From JAKVKY01 sp964293585 (lineage in GTDB: Bacteria; Bacillota; Negativicutes; Acidaminococcales; Acidaminococcaceae), in NCBI GenBank assembly GCA_964293585.1, contig CAXYYS010000011.1:1-55238 (forward strand): DNA of 55,238 nt, written 5' to 3'. The position numbers and the translations under genes were made by a program. A model generated the notes under the pieces. That model did not search any database, was not told the origin of the DNA, and was given only the letters and a program-made list of their open reading frames with translations. Below, piece after piece: positions 41,726-50,533 of this stretch. Within the stretch, counting starts at the first letter, position 1. Every line of letters starts with the position of its first letter.

Positions 41726-41752
41726 AAACTTATTTAAAGGAGCCTTATACCT

Positions 41753-42775
41753 ATGAAAATCATCGTTACCGGTGGCGCCGGGTTTATCGGTGGCAACTAC
41801 ATTCACATCATGCTGAAGAAACATCCGGAAGATGAAATCATCTGCCTGGATGCCTTGACTTATGCTGGCAACCTGGAAACGCTGAAACCGGTCATGAAGA
41901 ATCCTAAGTTTAAGTTTGTGAAGGGCGATATCGCGGACCGGGAGTTTGTTTACGACCTGATGGAAAAAGAGCGCCCAGACGTGATTGTGAACTTTGCGGC
42001 GGAAAGCCATGTGGATCGCAGCATCGTGAACCCGGAACTGTTCCTGCGCACCAATATTATCGGTACCAGCGTGCTGCTGGATGCTTGCCGTAAATATGGC
42101 ATCAAGCGTTACCACCAGGTAAGTACGGACGAAGTGTACGGCGACCTGCCTTTAGAGCGTAAGGATTTGTTCTTTACGGAAACTACGCCCCTGCATACCA
42201 GCAGTCCCTACAGCGCCAGCAAAGCCAGCGCCGATTTATTGGTTTTGGCTTATCACAGGACCTATAAGTTGCCGGTGACCATTTCCCGGTGTTCTAATAA
42301 CTATGGCCCCTACCATTTCCCGGAAAAGCTGATTCCCCTGATGATTGCTAATGCCTTAAATAATAAACCCCTGCCGGTGTATGGCAAGGGCGAGAACGTG
42401 CGGGACTGGCTGTATGTAGCCGATCACTGCAACGCCATCGATTTGATTATCCGTCAGGGCAAAGTCGGAGAGATTTATAATATTGGCGGTCATAACGAAC
42501 GCCGCAATCTTGATGTGGTGAAAACTATTTTGAAAGAGCTGGGCAAACCGGAAAGCCTGATTCATTTCGTGACGGATCGTCCCGGTCATGACCGGCGTTA
42601 TGCTATTGATCCGACCAAAATTCATAACGAACTGGGCTGGCTGCCGGAAACTAAGTTTGAAGACGGCATTAAAGAAACGGTGCAGTGGTATCTGGAGAAC
42701 AAGCCCTGGTGGGAACATATCATCAATGGTGAGTACCAGAACTATTATAAGAAAATGTATGGTGACAGATTATGA
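41753..42775 (+). CDS. rfbB: dTDP-glucose 4,6-dehydratase
   Basis: 340 residues, extended SDR (RmlB). TGGAGFIGGNY (6-16) binds NAD, Thr124-Asp125-Glu126 in VSTDEVYG and Tyr153/Lys157 in SPYSASKAS are catalytic, and SRCSNNYGPYHFPEKLIPL is diagnostic. It carries out the second step to dTDP-L-rhamnose. AAAGGAGCC precedes the ATG. It is coupled to rfbD by an ATGA overlap. Confidence 0.97.
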   Translation: MKIIVTGGAGFIGGNYIHIMLKKHPEDEIICLDALTYAGNLETLKPVMKNPKFKFVKGDIADREFVYDLMEKERPDVIVNFAAESHVDRSIVNPELFLRTNIIGTSVLLDACRKYGIKRYHQVSTDEVYGDLPLERKDLFFTETTPLHTSSPYSASKASADLLVLAYHRTYKLPVTISRCSNNYGPYHFPEKLIPLMIANALNNKPLPVYGKGENVRDWLYVADHCNAIDLIIRQGKVGEIYNIGGHNERRNLDVVKTILKELGKPESLIHFVTDRPGHDRRYAIDPTKIHNELGWLPETKFEDGIKETVQWYLENKPWWEHIINGEYQNYYKKMYGDRL

Positions 42776-43617
42776 AAATATTAGTGACAGGTGTGGGCGG
42801 CCAATTAGGGTACGATGTTATGAAGGTACTCAAGGCCAGATATATTGATTGTCTGGGGGCGGATCGCAAAGAGTTTGACATTACGGATTATGCAGCAGCA
42901 CATAAATTTATCATGGCTTATCATCCGGATGCGGTGATTCATTGCAGTGCTTATACGGCGGTGGACAAAGCGGAAGATGATGTAGAAAACTGCCGCAAGG
43001 TGAACGCCTTGGGGCCGGAAAACATAGCCAAGATTTGTAAAGAGCTGGACGCCAAGATGATTTATATCAGCACGGACTATGTTTTCCCTGGCAATGGTAC
43101 TAAATTTTATAAAGTGGACGATAAACCAGGCGCACAAAATGTGTACGGGTTAACAAAATATGAAGGCGAGCAAGCGGTACGTAAACTCCTTAAAAAGTAT
43201 TTCATCGTGCGTATTAGCTGGGTCTTTGGCTTGAACGGTAATAACTTTATTAAAACTATGCTACGTTTAGGAAAAGAACGCCAGGAACTGAACGTGGTAG
43301 CAGACCAGATTGGCTCCCCGACTTACACGGCAGATTTAGCACCGCTGCTCTGCGATATGATCATGACTGAGAAATATGGGACTTACCAGGCTACCAATGA
43401 AGGTATCTGCAGCTGGGCTGATTTTACAGAAGAGATTTTTAGACAGGCTAAGATAAATTGCAAAGTTAACCATATTACTACTGCAGAGTATCCAACCAAA
43501 GCTAAACGGCCGCTAAACAGCCGCATGAGTAAAGAGAAACTGGTGCAAAACGGTTTTAAGAAATTACCGTCCTGGCAGGATGCGGTGAGAAGATATTTAC
43601 AAGAACTTAACTGTTAA
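42772..43617 (+). CDS. rfbD: dTDP-4-dehydrorhamnose reductase
   Basis: 281 residues, RmlD. VTGVGGQLGYDVMKVL at the N terminus binds NAD(P)H, STDYVFPGN and NVYGLTKYEGEQAV provide Thr, Tyr and Lys, and RISWVFGLNGNNFIKTM is the family signature. Last enzyme of dTDP-L-rhamnose synthesis. Overlaps rfbB by four bases. The 69 bases that follow hold a small CCCTCC/GGAGAAGGG dyad and a good ribosome binding site for the next gene. Confidence 0.96.
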   Translation: MKILVTGVGGQLGYDVMKVLKARYIDCLGADRKEFDITDYAAAHKFIMAYHPDAVIHCSAYTAVDKAEDDVENCRKVNALGPENIAKICKELDAKMIYISTDYVFPGNGTKFYKVDDKPGAQNVYGLTKYEGEQAVRKLLKKYFIVRISWVFGLNGNNFIKTMLRLGKERQELNVVADQIGSPTYTADLAPLLCDMIMTEKYGTYQATNEGICSWADFTEEIFRQAKINCKVNHITTAEYPTKAKRPLNSRMSKEKLVQNGFKKLPSWQDAVRRYLQELNC

Positions 43618-43686
43618 GATTAGTGTAGGTTATGATTGAGAATTGAATAACCCTCCGTACTAGGAGAAGGGTACCAGGAGAGCGCA

Positions 43687-45150
43687 ATGACTAAAGAGAA
43701 AGTACCACTGCGAACAGAACAAGTGCAGGTGGGATTGACAAACAAATATTCCGGTTTTTTGCTGCCAGTTATTTTAATGGTAGTAGATTATTGTGCGGTT
43801 TTATGCGCCGAAAAGATTGCTTTTGAGCTGAGAAATTTCTTTATTCCTGATGGGGGAATGTTGCAAATTTCTTGGCTTAGTTTTTTTATTATCTGTCCGC
43901 TAACCTATATTATTTTTTTCCATATGGGTTCTCTATACACTCGCCGGATGCAGTTTTGGCGGATTATCGCCCGTATCTTTAAGATTAATATTTATGCAAC
44001 CGTGGCCATTGTAGTCATGATGTATGCTGCCCATATTGCAGGGACAACTTCGCGTTTATTCACTTTTTTCTTCTGGATTCTGGTTTTTTTCTTTGTAGTA
44101 TTATGCCGCTATGTGGTGAAAAAAGTTTTGGGCGCCGGCAATATCCTTAGCAAACCGGTGTTATTTATGGGGGCGGGCAAGACGGCAACCCTGATCTTAA
44201 AACATTTCCAGGAAGATACGGGCCTTAATTGTCAGTTTGTGGGGTATTTGGAAGACAAGACGCCCGAACCGAAAATTGCACAAGAATATAAGTACTTGGG
44301 CAAATTTGCAGATGCAGAAAAAGTAATTGCAGAAACAGGCGTGCAAAGTGTTATTATTACGGCGCCGGGGTTGGAAAGTGCGGCAGTACAGCAGCTTATT
44401 TACCGCCTGCAGCCCTTAGTAAAAGAAATTTCCTTTATCCCCGATATGGGTTCTATGCCGCTAGCTTCTTTTGATGCAGAAAGTTTGATTGATGGTCATA
44501 TCGTGTTGTTTAAAGTCCGTAACAACCTGGCATCCTGGTATAATAAAGTTTTAAAGTTTGTCTTTGACTTTAGCTTAACTTTGGTAGGGACAATTTGTAT
44601 TTCTCCGATACTGTTATTTATAGCTGTGTGGATTTACAAAGATTCCCCGGGCCCCATCATTTTTAAACATATGCGGGTGGGGAAAGATGGTAAGCTGTTT
44701 TCATGTTACAAGTTTCGCAGCATGTGTGTGGATGCCGATAAAAAGCTTGAACAATTATTAAAGACCAATCCAGCAGCCAAGGCAGAATGGGAGAAAGATT
44801 TTAAGCTGAAAGATGATCCACGTATTACCAAGAGTGGCGCCTTTTTACGGAAGACCAGTCTGGATGAATTGCCCCAAATTTTTAATGTCCTGAAGGGCGA
44901 GATGAGCCTGGTAGGGCCGCGGCCGATTATCACCGATGAAGTTCCCCGTTATGGTAAATACATTCAAGATTATTACATGGTACGCCCTGGGATTACGGGG
45001 ATGTGGCAGACCAGCGGCCGTAGTGACATTGATTATGATGAGCGTGTGCAGATGGATACTTGGTACGTGCGCAACTGGAATATCTGGTTTGATGTAGTAT
45101 TGTTGTGGAGGACATTTAGTGTTGTTGCAAGTAAGAAAGGTGCTTATTAA
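43687..45150 (+). CDS. wbaP: Undecaprenyl-phosphate sugar-1-phosphotransferase (WbaP-like)
   Basis: 487 residues. Four or five N-terminal membrane segments (about 20-160), a soluble CoA_binding_3-type middle with LFMGAGKTATLILK, a membrane-embedded helix near 290-315 and the C-terminal bacterial sugar transferase domain: SPGPIIFKHMRVGKDGKLF, FRSM, DELPQIFNVLKGEMSLVGPR and TGMWQTSGRSDIDY. It attaches the first sugar phosphate (galactose in WbaP; here not certain) to undecaprenyl phosphate and so starts repeat-unit synthesis. AGGAGAG precedes the ATG. The closing GAY tail is also WbaP-like. Confidence 0.9.
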   Translation: MTKEKVPLRTEQVQVGLTNKYSGFLLPVILMVVDYCAVLCAEKIAFELRNFFIPDGGMLQISWLSFFIICPLTYIIFFHMGSLYTRRMQFWRIIARIFKINIYATVAIVVMMYAAHIAGTTSRLFTFFFWILVFFFVVLCRYVVKKVLGAGNILSKPVLFMGAGKTATLILKHFQEDTGLNCQFVGYLEDKTPEPKIAQEYKYLGKFADAEKVIAETGVQSVIITAPGLESAAVQQLIYRLQPLVKEISFIPDMGSMPLASFDAESLIDGHIVLFKVRNNLASWYNKVLKFVFDFSLTLVGTICISPILLFIAVWIYKDSPGPIIFKHMRVGKDGKLFSCYKFRSMCVDADKKLEQLLKTNPAAKAEWEKDFKLKDDPRITKSGAFLRKTSLDELPQIFNVLKGEMSLVGPRPIITDEVPRYGKYIQDYYMVRPGITGMWQTSGRSDIDYDERVQMDTWYVRNWNIWFDVVLLWRTFSVVASKKGAY

Positions 45151-45915
45151 GTGGATATAAAAATTTTGGTAGCAGCCCATAAAAAATATTGGATGCCCAG
45201 TGATCCTTGTTATCTGCCTTTGCATGTGGGACGGGAAGGTAAACAGGATTTGGGATACATTGGCGATAATACCGGTGATAACATCAGCAGCATGAATCCT
45301 TATTTTTGTGAACTGACTGGAATTTACTGGGCCTGGAAAAATATGCATGCAGATTATATCGGTTTATGTCATTACCGGCGTTATTTTGCGGGTAAGGTGC
45401 ATGACCGTAACTTAAGCGCCAAGCAGCAGGCTATTTTGAGTACTGCCGATTACGAAAAACTTTTACAAGATTATGATTGTTTGTTGCCTAACAAACGTAA
45501 TTATTACATTGAAACCGTACGCAGTCAGTATGAGCATGCCCATAATAAACGTGATCTTGATGAATGTGAAAAAATAATCGCAGAAAAGTATCCGGAGTAC
45601 AGCGCAGCTTTTACTAAAATAATGCAGCAAAAACGTCTGCATATCTTGAATATGTTCGTGATGAAATGGGAACTTTTTGATACTTACTGCCAATTTTTAT
45701 TTGGGGTTTTATTTGAGTTAGAAAAACGAATTGATATTAGTAATTATACAAAGTATGAAGCCAGGGTGTATGGATTTCTGTCCGAACGTCTTTTGAATGT
45801 ATGGATAGAAAAGAATCATGTTAAGTATAAAGAAATATCGGTTGTTTTTATGGAAAAGATAAACTGGCTGAAGAAAGGCGGGGACTTCCTGAAAAGGAAG
45901 TTCGTAGGGAAATAG
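45151..45915 (+). CDS. DUF4422 glycosyltransferase-like protein
   Basis: 254 residues. IKILVAAHKKYWMPSDPCYLP, LGYIGDNTGDNISSMNPYFC, LTGIYWAWKN and YIGLCHYRRYF are the hallmarks of DUF4422, found in many capsule and LPS loci and assumed to be glycosyltransferases. The start is GTG 45151, immediately after the wbaP stop. Its C-terminal third is richer in AT than its first half, foreshadowing the composition break just downstream. Confidence 0.85.
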   Translation: MDIKILVAAHKKYWMPSDPCYLPLHVGREGKQDLGYIGDNTGDNISSMNPYFCELTGIYWAWKNMHADYIGLCHYRRYFAGKVHDRNLSAKQQAILSTADYEKLLQDYDCLLPNKRNYYIETVRSQYEHAHNKRDLDECEKIIAEKYPEYSAAFTKIMQQKRLHILNMFVMKWELFDTYCQFLFGVLFELEKRIDISNYTKYEARVYGFLSERLLNVWIEKNHVKYKEISVVFMEKINWLKKGGDFLKRKFVGK

Positions 45916-45924
45916 GAAGCATAT

Positions 45925-47373
45925 ATGCGAATTTTACACTATTATTGGTCACAATTTAATGATGATCTTCGTAAGGGCGGCGGGGTCAAAGTTTATCTTA
46001 ATAATATAATTCCGTATCAAGTGTCTAATAATGATGAAGTATATATGCTTAATTCAGGAGTAGATTATTCAATTATAGATAATAAGTGTTTTATTAAAAA
46101 TATATCTAATCAACCTTTGTTAAAACAATTTTCAATATATAATTCACCAATCATGGCTCCATCGAAGGCAGATTTTTATAATACAGAGGCATATTTAAAA
46201 GATGAAACTTTAAAAATTATATTTAAAAATTTTATCTTAAAATATGGACCATTTGATGTAATTCATTTTCATAGTTTAGAGGGAATATCGTTACCTGTTT
46301 TAGAACTAAAGGAAGAATTTTCAACCACAAAGTTTATTTTGAGCATACATATCTATTTTTGCTTCTGTCCAGAAGTAAATTTATGGAAAAATGATTTAGA
46401 AAATTGTACAGACTTTCATGATGGTAATGATTGTGTAAATTGTATAGGCATCTTGCCAAAAAGGAAGTCAATTAAACGCTATTATCAAATGATTACTTTT
46501 TTTAAAGATAGAAATTTGTTAGAAGTAGTAACCAAAGTTTCTAAGCAGGCAAAAAATTACTATAAAAAAATTAAAAAAGGAACAAAAGAAAATAATTCTC
46601 AACAGATTAATTTATGTGTGGGAGAGGATAAGAAGTCTTGCCAATCTTCACTTTTTTATAGTTTTAGAAATAAAAATATAGAATATATCAATAAATATAT
46701 AGATAATATTTTGTGTGTGTCAAGACGAGTAAAGGAAATTTGTGCCAATATGGGAATAAGTAAAACAAAGCTTCATGTATTATATATTGGTACTAATTTT
46801 GCTAAAACTCAAAGTTTATCAAATAAATTTGATATTAATAAAGATCCATTTTCAGTTGCCTATATTGGCTATATGCGACATGATAAAGGTTTTTATTTTT
46901 TTCTTAATTCTTTAGCGCATATGGATAATAAATTATCAAGAAGAATTAAAGTTGTAGTTGCTGCCCATAACGAAGATGATGAAGCACTAGCTACTTTAAT
47001 GAAATTAAAGCCAAAATTTACTTCAATTAAATATTATGATGGCTATACACATAATAATATTAATTCAATTTTGCAAGATGTCCAACTAGGAGTTGTTCCG
47101 GTAATGTGGGAAGATAATTTACCACAAGTTGCAATGGAACTTAAAGCGATGGGAATACCGGTTCTAGCAAGTGATAGAGGTGGAGCATCAGAATTATCAT
47201 CTGCAGCTGAGTTTAAATTTAAAGCGGGTGACACCAATGATTTTTGTAACAAGATAGAAATGCTCAGCAATAATCGTAACTTATTAAAAAAATATTATGA
47301 TCAACAATTGGTATTGGATACTGTTGAGGGCCATTGTCAAAAATTATTGGCTTTTTATAGAAATTCATTTTGA
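45925..47373 (+). CDS. Family 4 glycosyltransferase
   Basis: 482 residues. GGGVKVYLNNIIPYQ is the N-terminal glycine loop; FSVAYIGYMRHDKGFYFFLN starts the donor half and VPVMWEDNLPQVAMELKAMG replaces the usual E-x7-E with an ED..E arrangement. Residues 120-250 hold a Cys-rich insertion (CFCPEVN, CTDFHDGNDCVNC) common in a subset of GT4 proteins. This is the first gene of the AT-rich block: codons change to A/T-ending, unlike the genes up to 45915. Confidence 0.85.
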   Translation: MRILHYYWSQFNDDLRKGGGVKVYLNNIIPYQVSNNDEVYMLNSGVDYSIIDNKCFIKNISNQPLLKQFSIYNSPIMAPSKADFYNTEAYLKDETLKIIFKNFILKYGPFDVIHFHSLEGISLPVLELKEEFSTTKFILSIHIYFCFCPEVNLWKNDLENCTDFHDGNDCVNCIGILPKRKSIKRYYQMITFFKDRNLLEVVTKVSKQAKNYYKKIKKGTKENNSQQINLCVGEDKKSCQSSLFYSFRNKNIEYINKYIDNILCVSRRVKEICANMGISKTKLHVLYIGTNFAKTQSLSNKFDINKDPFSVAYIGYMRHDKGFYFFLNSLAHMDNKLSRRIKVVVAAHNEDDEALATLMKLKPKFTSIKYYDGYTHNNINSILQDVQLGVVPVMWEDNLPQVAMELKAMGIPVLASDRGGASELSSAAEFKFKAGDTNDFCNKIEMLSNNRNLLKKYYDQQLVLDTVEGHCQKLLAFYRNSF

Positions 47374-47384
47374 GAGGATTAGCA

Positions 47385-48413
47385 ATGGTAAAACCAGTAA
47401 AAATTTTAATTGAAATGAAACATGGTTTGGGAGACTGTGTGTGCATGTTACCTGCAATAAAAGCTGTTAGGGAAACATATCCAGAAGCTTATATTGCAAT
47501 GATTGTTAATGATACTCCTAATGAGGACATTATTAAACATAGTGGGATTAAAATTAACAAATTTTATTATCTTAGTTTGAAAAATAGGCCGAAAGCCTAT
47601 ACATTAAAGGTTGTATGGCAATTATGGCGAGAACATTTTGATTATGGTATTTTGGCTATAATGACACCTTTAAAAAAGGGGAAGATTCTTTTTAAAATAT
47701 TAGGGGTAAAAAGGTGTTTAGGAGAACAATTCCAAGGTTTGCATTTCCATGATTTAGATAATAAAATACATTTTGTTAAAAGGAATATTAATGTAGTTAA
47801 AAATATTTGCTGTGATATTAATGATAATCAACCACACCTTTATGTTACTCAAAGTGAGCAAGCATATTTTAAAACAGTTTTTCCAAAAAACAAAAAAATT
47901 ATTGCGATTAATATAGGTGGAGGTGATAAACATTACTATCGTGGTGATTATGTTTATACAAAAGACTGGGACCAAAAATATATGGTAGAGTTAGTAAGGC
48001 TTTTATCAGAATTAGATTGTGAAATTTGTTTATTAGGTGGTAAATTAGAGGAGATATTTCTTGAAGAATATGGTAGTGTTTTGAGTAAACCTAATGTTAA
48101 AACCTTTGTTAATAAAACAAGTATAATAGAGAGTATGGCATTGGTTAGTCTTTGTGATATATCTGTTGGAGTTGATACAGGAATGCAGCATATTGCAGAT
48201 GCATTAGGTATAGTAACTATATCTATCTTTGGTCCGACAAATCCTAGAATGTGCGGGGCATTTTCATCCAAAGCTATTTTTTTGGAATGTAAAACTGATT
48301 GTCCATACAAATATTGTTTTGATACAGATATTTATTATACATGTCCAGATAGAAAATGTTTGAACTCATTAATGCCGGAAGAAGTATTTTATAAAATCAA
48401 GAGCCTATTATAA
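47385..48413 (+). CDS. Family 9 glycosyltransferase (heptosyltransferase-like)
   Basis: 342 residues. HGLGDCVCMLPAIKAVRETY opens the acceptor half and VGVDTGMQHIADALGIVTIS with IFGPTNPRMCG is the GT9 donor signature. The C terminus contains a Cys cluster (CKTDCPYKYC, CPDRKC), frequent in this branch. ATG 47385 is chosen because GAGAGGA lies eight bases before it; the in-frame codons at 47370 lack a site. GT9 enzymes add heptose or related sugars to LPS. Confidence 0.88.
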   Translation: MVKPVKILIEMKHGLGDCVCMLPAIKAVRETYPEAYIAMIVNDTPNEDIIKHSGIKINKFYYLSLKNRPKAYTLKVVWQLWREHFDYGILAIMTPLKKGKILFKILGVKRCLGEQFQGLHFHDLDNKIHFVKRNINVVKNICCDINDNQPHLYVTQSEQAYFKTVFPKNKKIIAINIGGGDKHYYRGDYVYTKDWDQKYMVELVRLLSELDCEICLLGGKLEEIFLEEYGSVLSKPNVKTFVNKTSIIESMALVSLCDISVGVDTGMQHIADALGIVTISIFGPTNPRMCGAFSSKAIFLECKTDCPYKYCFDTDIYYTCPDRKCLNSLMPEEVFYKIKSLL

Positions 48414-48430
48414 AGGGGTTAGAATAATAG

Positions 48431-49489
48431 ATGGATAATGTAATTCAAATAGCGTTTGCTGTTTGTGATCCAAATGGAACATATAGTAAATATTTAGGAA
48501 CAGCCCTATCTACAGTATTTGAGCATACAAATAGTCCAATTTGTGTTCATATTTTACATGACAATACATTGCGTGACGATGATAAAACAAAGCTATTATT
48601 ATTGACACATCAATACAAACAAAATGATATCATGTTTCACCTCGTAAACATACCTGAAGAATTATATGGGCTTCATTCATTGAATCAAATTACAATAGGA
48701 ACACTTTTTAGACTTTTTATCCCTAGTGTTTGCAGGTGTGATAAAATAATATATCTTGATGTTGATATTTTGGTAAATTGTAATATTGAGCAATTATGGA
48801 ATATTGATATTAGTAATTATTATATTGCAGCTGTAAAAGATGAAGAGGACACGATTTCTAAATGGGTTAAAACAAGATATTATCAAGAACTTGGGCTTGA
48901 TGAACAAACATACTTTAATGCTGGAATAATATTGCTAAATTGTAAAAATGTGCGGGCAGATATTAATTTACTGGAAGATGGTATAGGTATTTTAAAAAAA
49001 TACAAACATTTAGCTTTTGCTGACCAAGATGTATTAAATATATTATTAGGCAAGAGAATATTGCCCTTACTTCCTAAATTTAACTATTTCATAGATTTGA
49101 ATAAACCTGTGAGGAAAGAATTGTTATATCAAGAATGTATATTGCATTTTTCTGGGTATTTTAAGCCCTGGAGTTGTTCACAATACGATGTTATAAATTT
49201 TTATTATAAAAAAATGATGTGTACACCTTGGGCAAATGAATTAGAGAAACTATGTGATTGTATGAGCGAGATACCTAATACCTTTGCTGTAAAAATGGAT
49301 TTAAAACATAGTTTGCTTTTTAAAAATAAGGACACACAACCTAAAGTTATAATATTAATTTTGTGCGTCCTTAGAGCATTTTTAAATGATGAATATTTTT
49401 ATAAGATTGCAAGTCTCATTTGGACTGTTCGAAATAAATTTTTATATAATGTTCTATACTTCTATAGTTTGTATAGGGGAAAAAGGTGA
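48431..49489 (+). CDS. Family 8 glycosyltransferase (LPS galactosyl/glucosyl type)
   Basis: 352 residues. IAFAVCDPNGTYSKYLGTAL, TIGTLFRLFIPSV, KIIYLDVDILV with the DxD motif, YFNAGIILLNCK, FADQDVLNILL and HFSGYFKPW are the ordered GT8 motifs (retaining, WaaI/WaaJ-like). A C-terminal extension of about 70 residues has a hydrophobic stretch that may bind the membrane. The stop overlaps the next start (GTGA). Confidence 0.9.
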   Translation: MDNVIQIAFAVCDPNGTYSKYLGTALSTVFEHTNSPICVHILHDNTLRDDDKTKLLLLTHQYKQNDIMFHLVNIPEELYGLHSLNQITIGTLFRLFIPSVCRCDKIIYLDVDILVNCNIEQLWNIDISNYYIAAVKDEEDTISKWVKTRYYQELGLDEQTYFNAGIILLNCKNVRADINLLEDGIGILKKYKHLAFADQDVLNILLGKRILPLLPKFNYFIDLNKPVRKELLYQECILHFSGYFKPWSCSQYDVINFYYKKMMCTPWANELEKLCDCMSEIPNTFAVKMDLKHSLLFKNKDTQPKVIILILCVLRAFLNDEYFYKIASLIWTVRNKFLYNVLYFYSLYRGKR

Positions 49490-50469
49490 ACACATTGATT
49501 TCTGTTGTAGTATGTACATATAATGGTGAAAAATTCATTTCTGAACAACTAAAAAGTATAATACAACAAACATTACCACCGGATGAAATTATAGTTAGCG
49601 ATGATTGCTCGAATGATAATACGATTATGATAGCTGAAAATATCTTAAGAAAAAGTGGAATTAGTTACAAGGTACATAAAAACGAGCAAAATATTAATGC
49701 TACTGCAAATTTTGAACAGGCTATGGGTATGGCCGCTGGCGATATTATTTTTACCAGCGATCAAGATGATGTCTGGGGAAAAAATAAAATTGAAATTATT
49801 ACAAAAGAATTTTTAAAATATGATTGTATGTTAGTTTTTACCAATGCTGAAGTAGTTGACCAAAATCTTAATTCGTTAGGATTTGATTTATGGCATGAGA
49901 TGGAAATAGATATCACAAAAGATGAGATGGATAATTATTTTAATAAAATGATTCAGGGCAATATTGTTACAGGGGCGACAATGGCAGTATCCAAGAAATT
50001 ATATAGCTTGAGCGTACCATTTTATGCAAACTTTTTCCATGATGCCTGGCTAGCATTGAATGCAACTCAATATGGGAAAATTATAGCCATCGATAAGTGC
50101 CTGATAAAATATAGAATGCATGGAAATAACGAAGTTGGTATTATTAAGCATGGCATGAGCCGAATATTTTGTGATGGTGCAAATTTTTTAAAAAATTATA
50201 GGCAAGCAAGAGAAAAAATTGATTATGAACGTGAGGCTGGAGAGCTACAAGCATTTTATGATAAATTTTTTCAAAAGCTGTCTGAGAAACAGAAATATAT
50301 GATTCAACAGAAAATACGTTTAGATTTATTTCGAGAATCTTTAAAAAAAATAGAGCTTAAGAATGGAATAAGGGGTATTTTGAACATGTTGACTAATGGT
50401 GGATATACTATTATTAATCATGAAAAGAAGATTATAATGAAGGATATAATTTATCTTTTTTTAAGATAG
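49486..50469 (+). CDS. Family 2 glycosyltransferase (rhamnosyltransferase-like)
   Basis: 327 residues. ISVVVCTYNGEKFISEQLKS, EIIVSDDCSNDNT, NINATANFEQAM and IIFTSDQDDVWGKNKIE fit the GT2 branch that includes alpha-L-Rha alpha-1,3-L-rhamnosyltransferases. FFHDAWLALNA supplies the later acid. GTG 49486 overlaps the previous stop; TTG 49495, with AAAGGTG six bases before, is an alternative start. With dTDP-rhamnose made upstream, a rhamnosyl role is reasonable. Confidence 0.85.
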   Translation: MNTLISVVVCTYNGEKFISEQLKSIIQQTLPPDEIIVSDDCSNDNTIMIAENILRKSGISYKVHKNEQNINATANFEQAMGMAAGDIIFTSDQDDVWGKNKIEIITKEFLKYDCMLVFTNAEVVDQNLNSLGFDLWHEMEIDITKDEMDNYFNKMIQGNIVTGATMAVSKKLYSLSVPFYANFFHDAWLALNATQYGKIIAIDKCLIKYRMHGNNEVGIIKHGMSRIFCDGANFLKNYRQAREKIDYEREAGELQAFYDKFFQKLSEKQKYMIQQKIRLDLFRESLKKIELKNGIRGILNMLTNGGYTIINHEKKIIMKDIIYLFLR

Positions 50470-50533
50470 ATTTTATATATTTTTATAGGCGTAAGATTTT
50501 AATTTTGCTATAATTTTAGAGGAAAGAGATACT

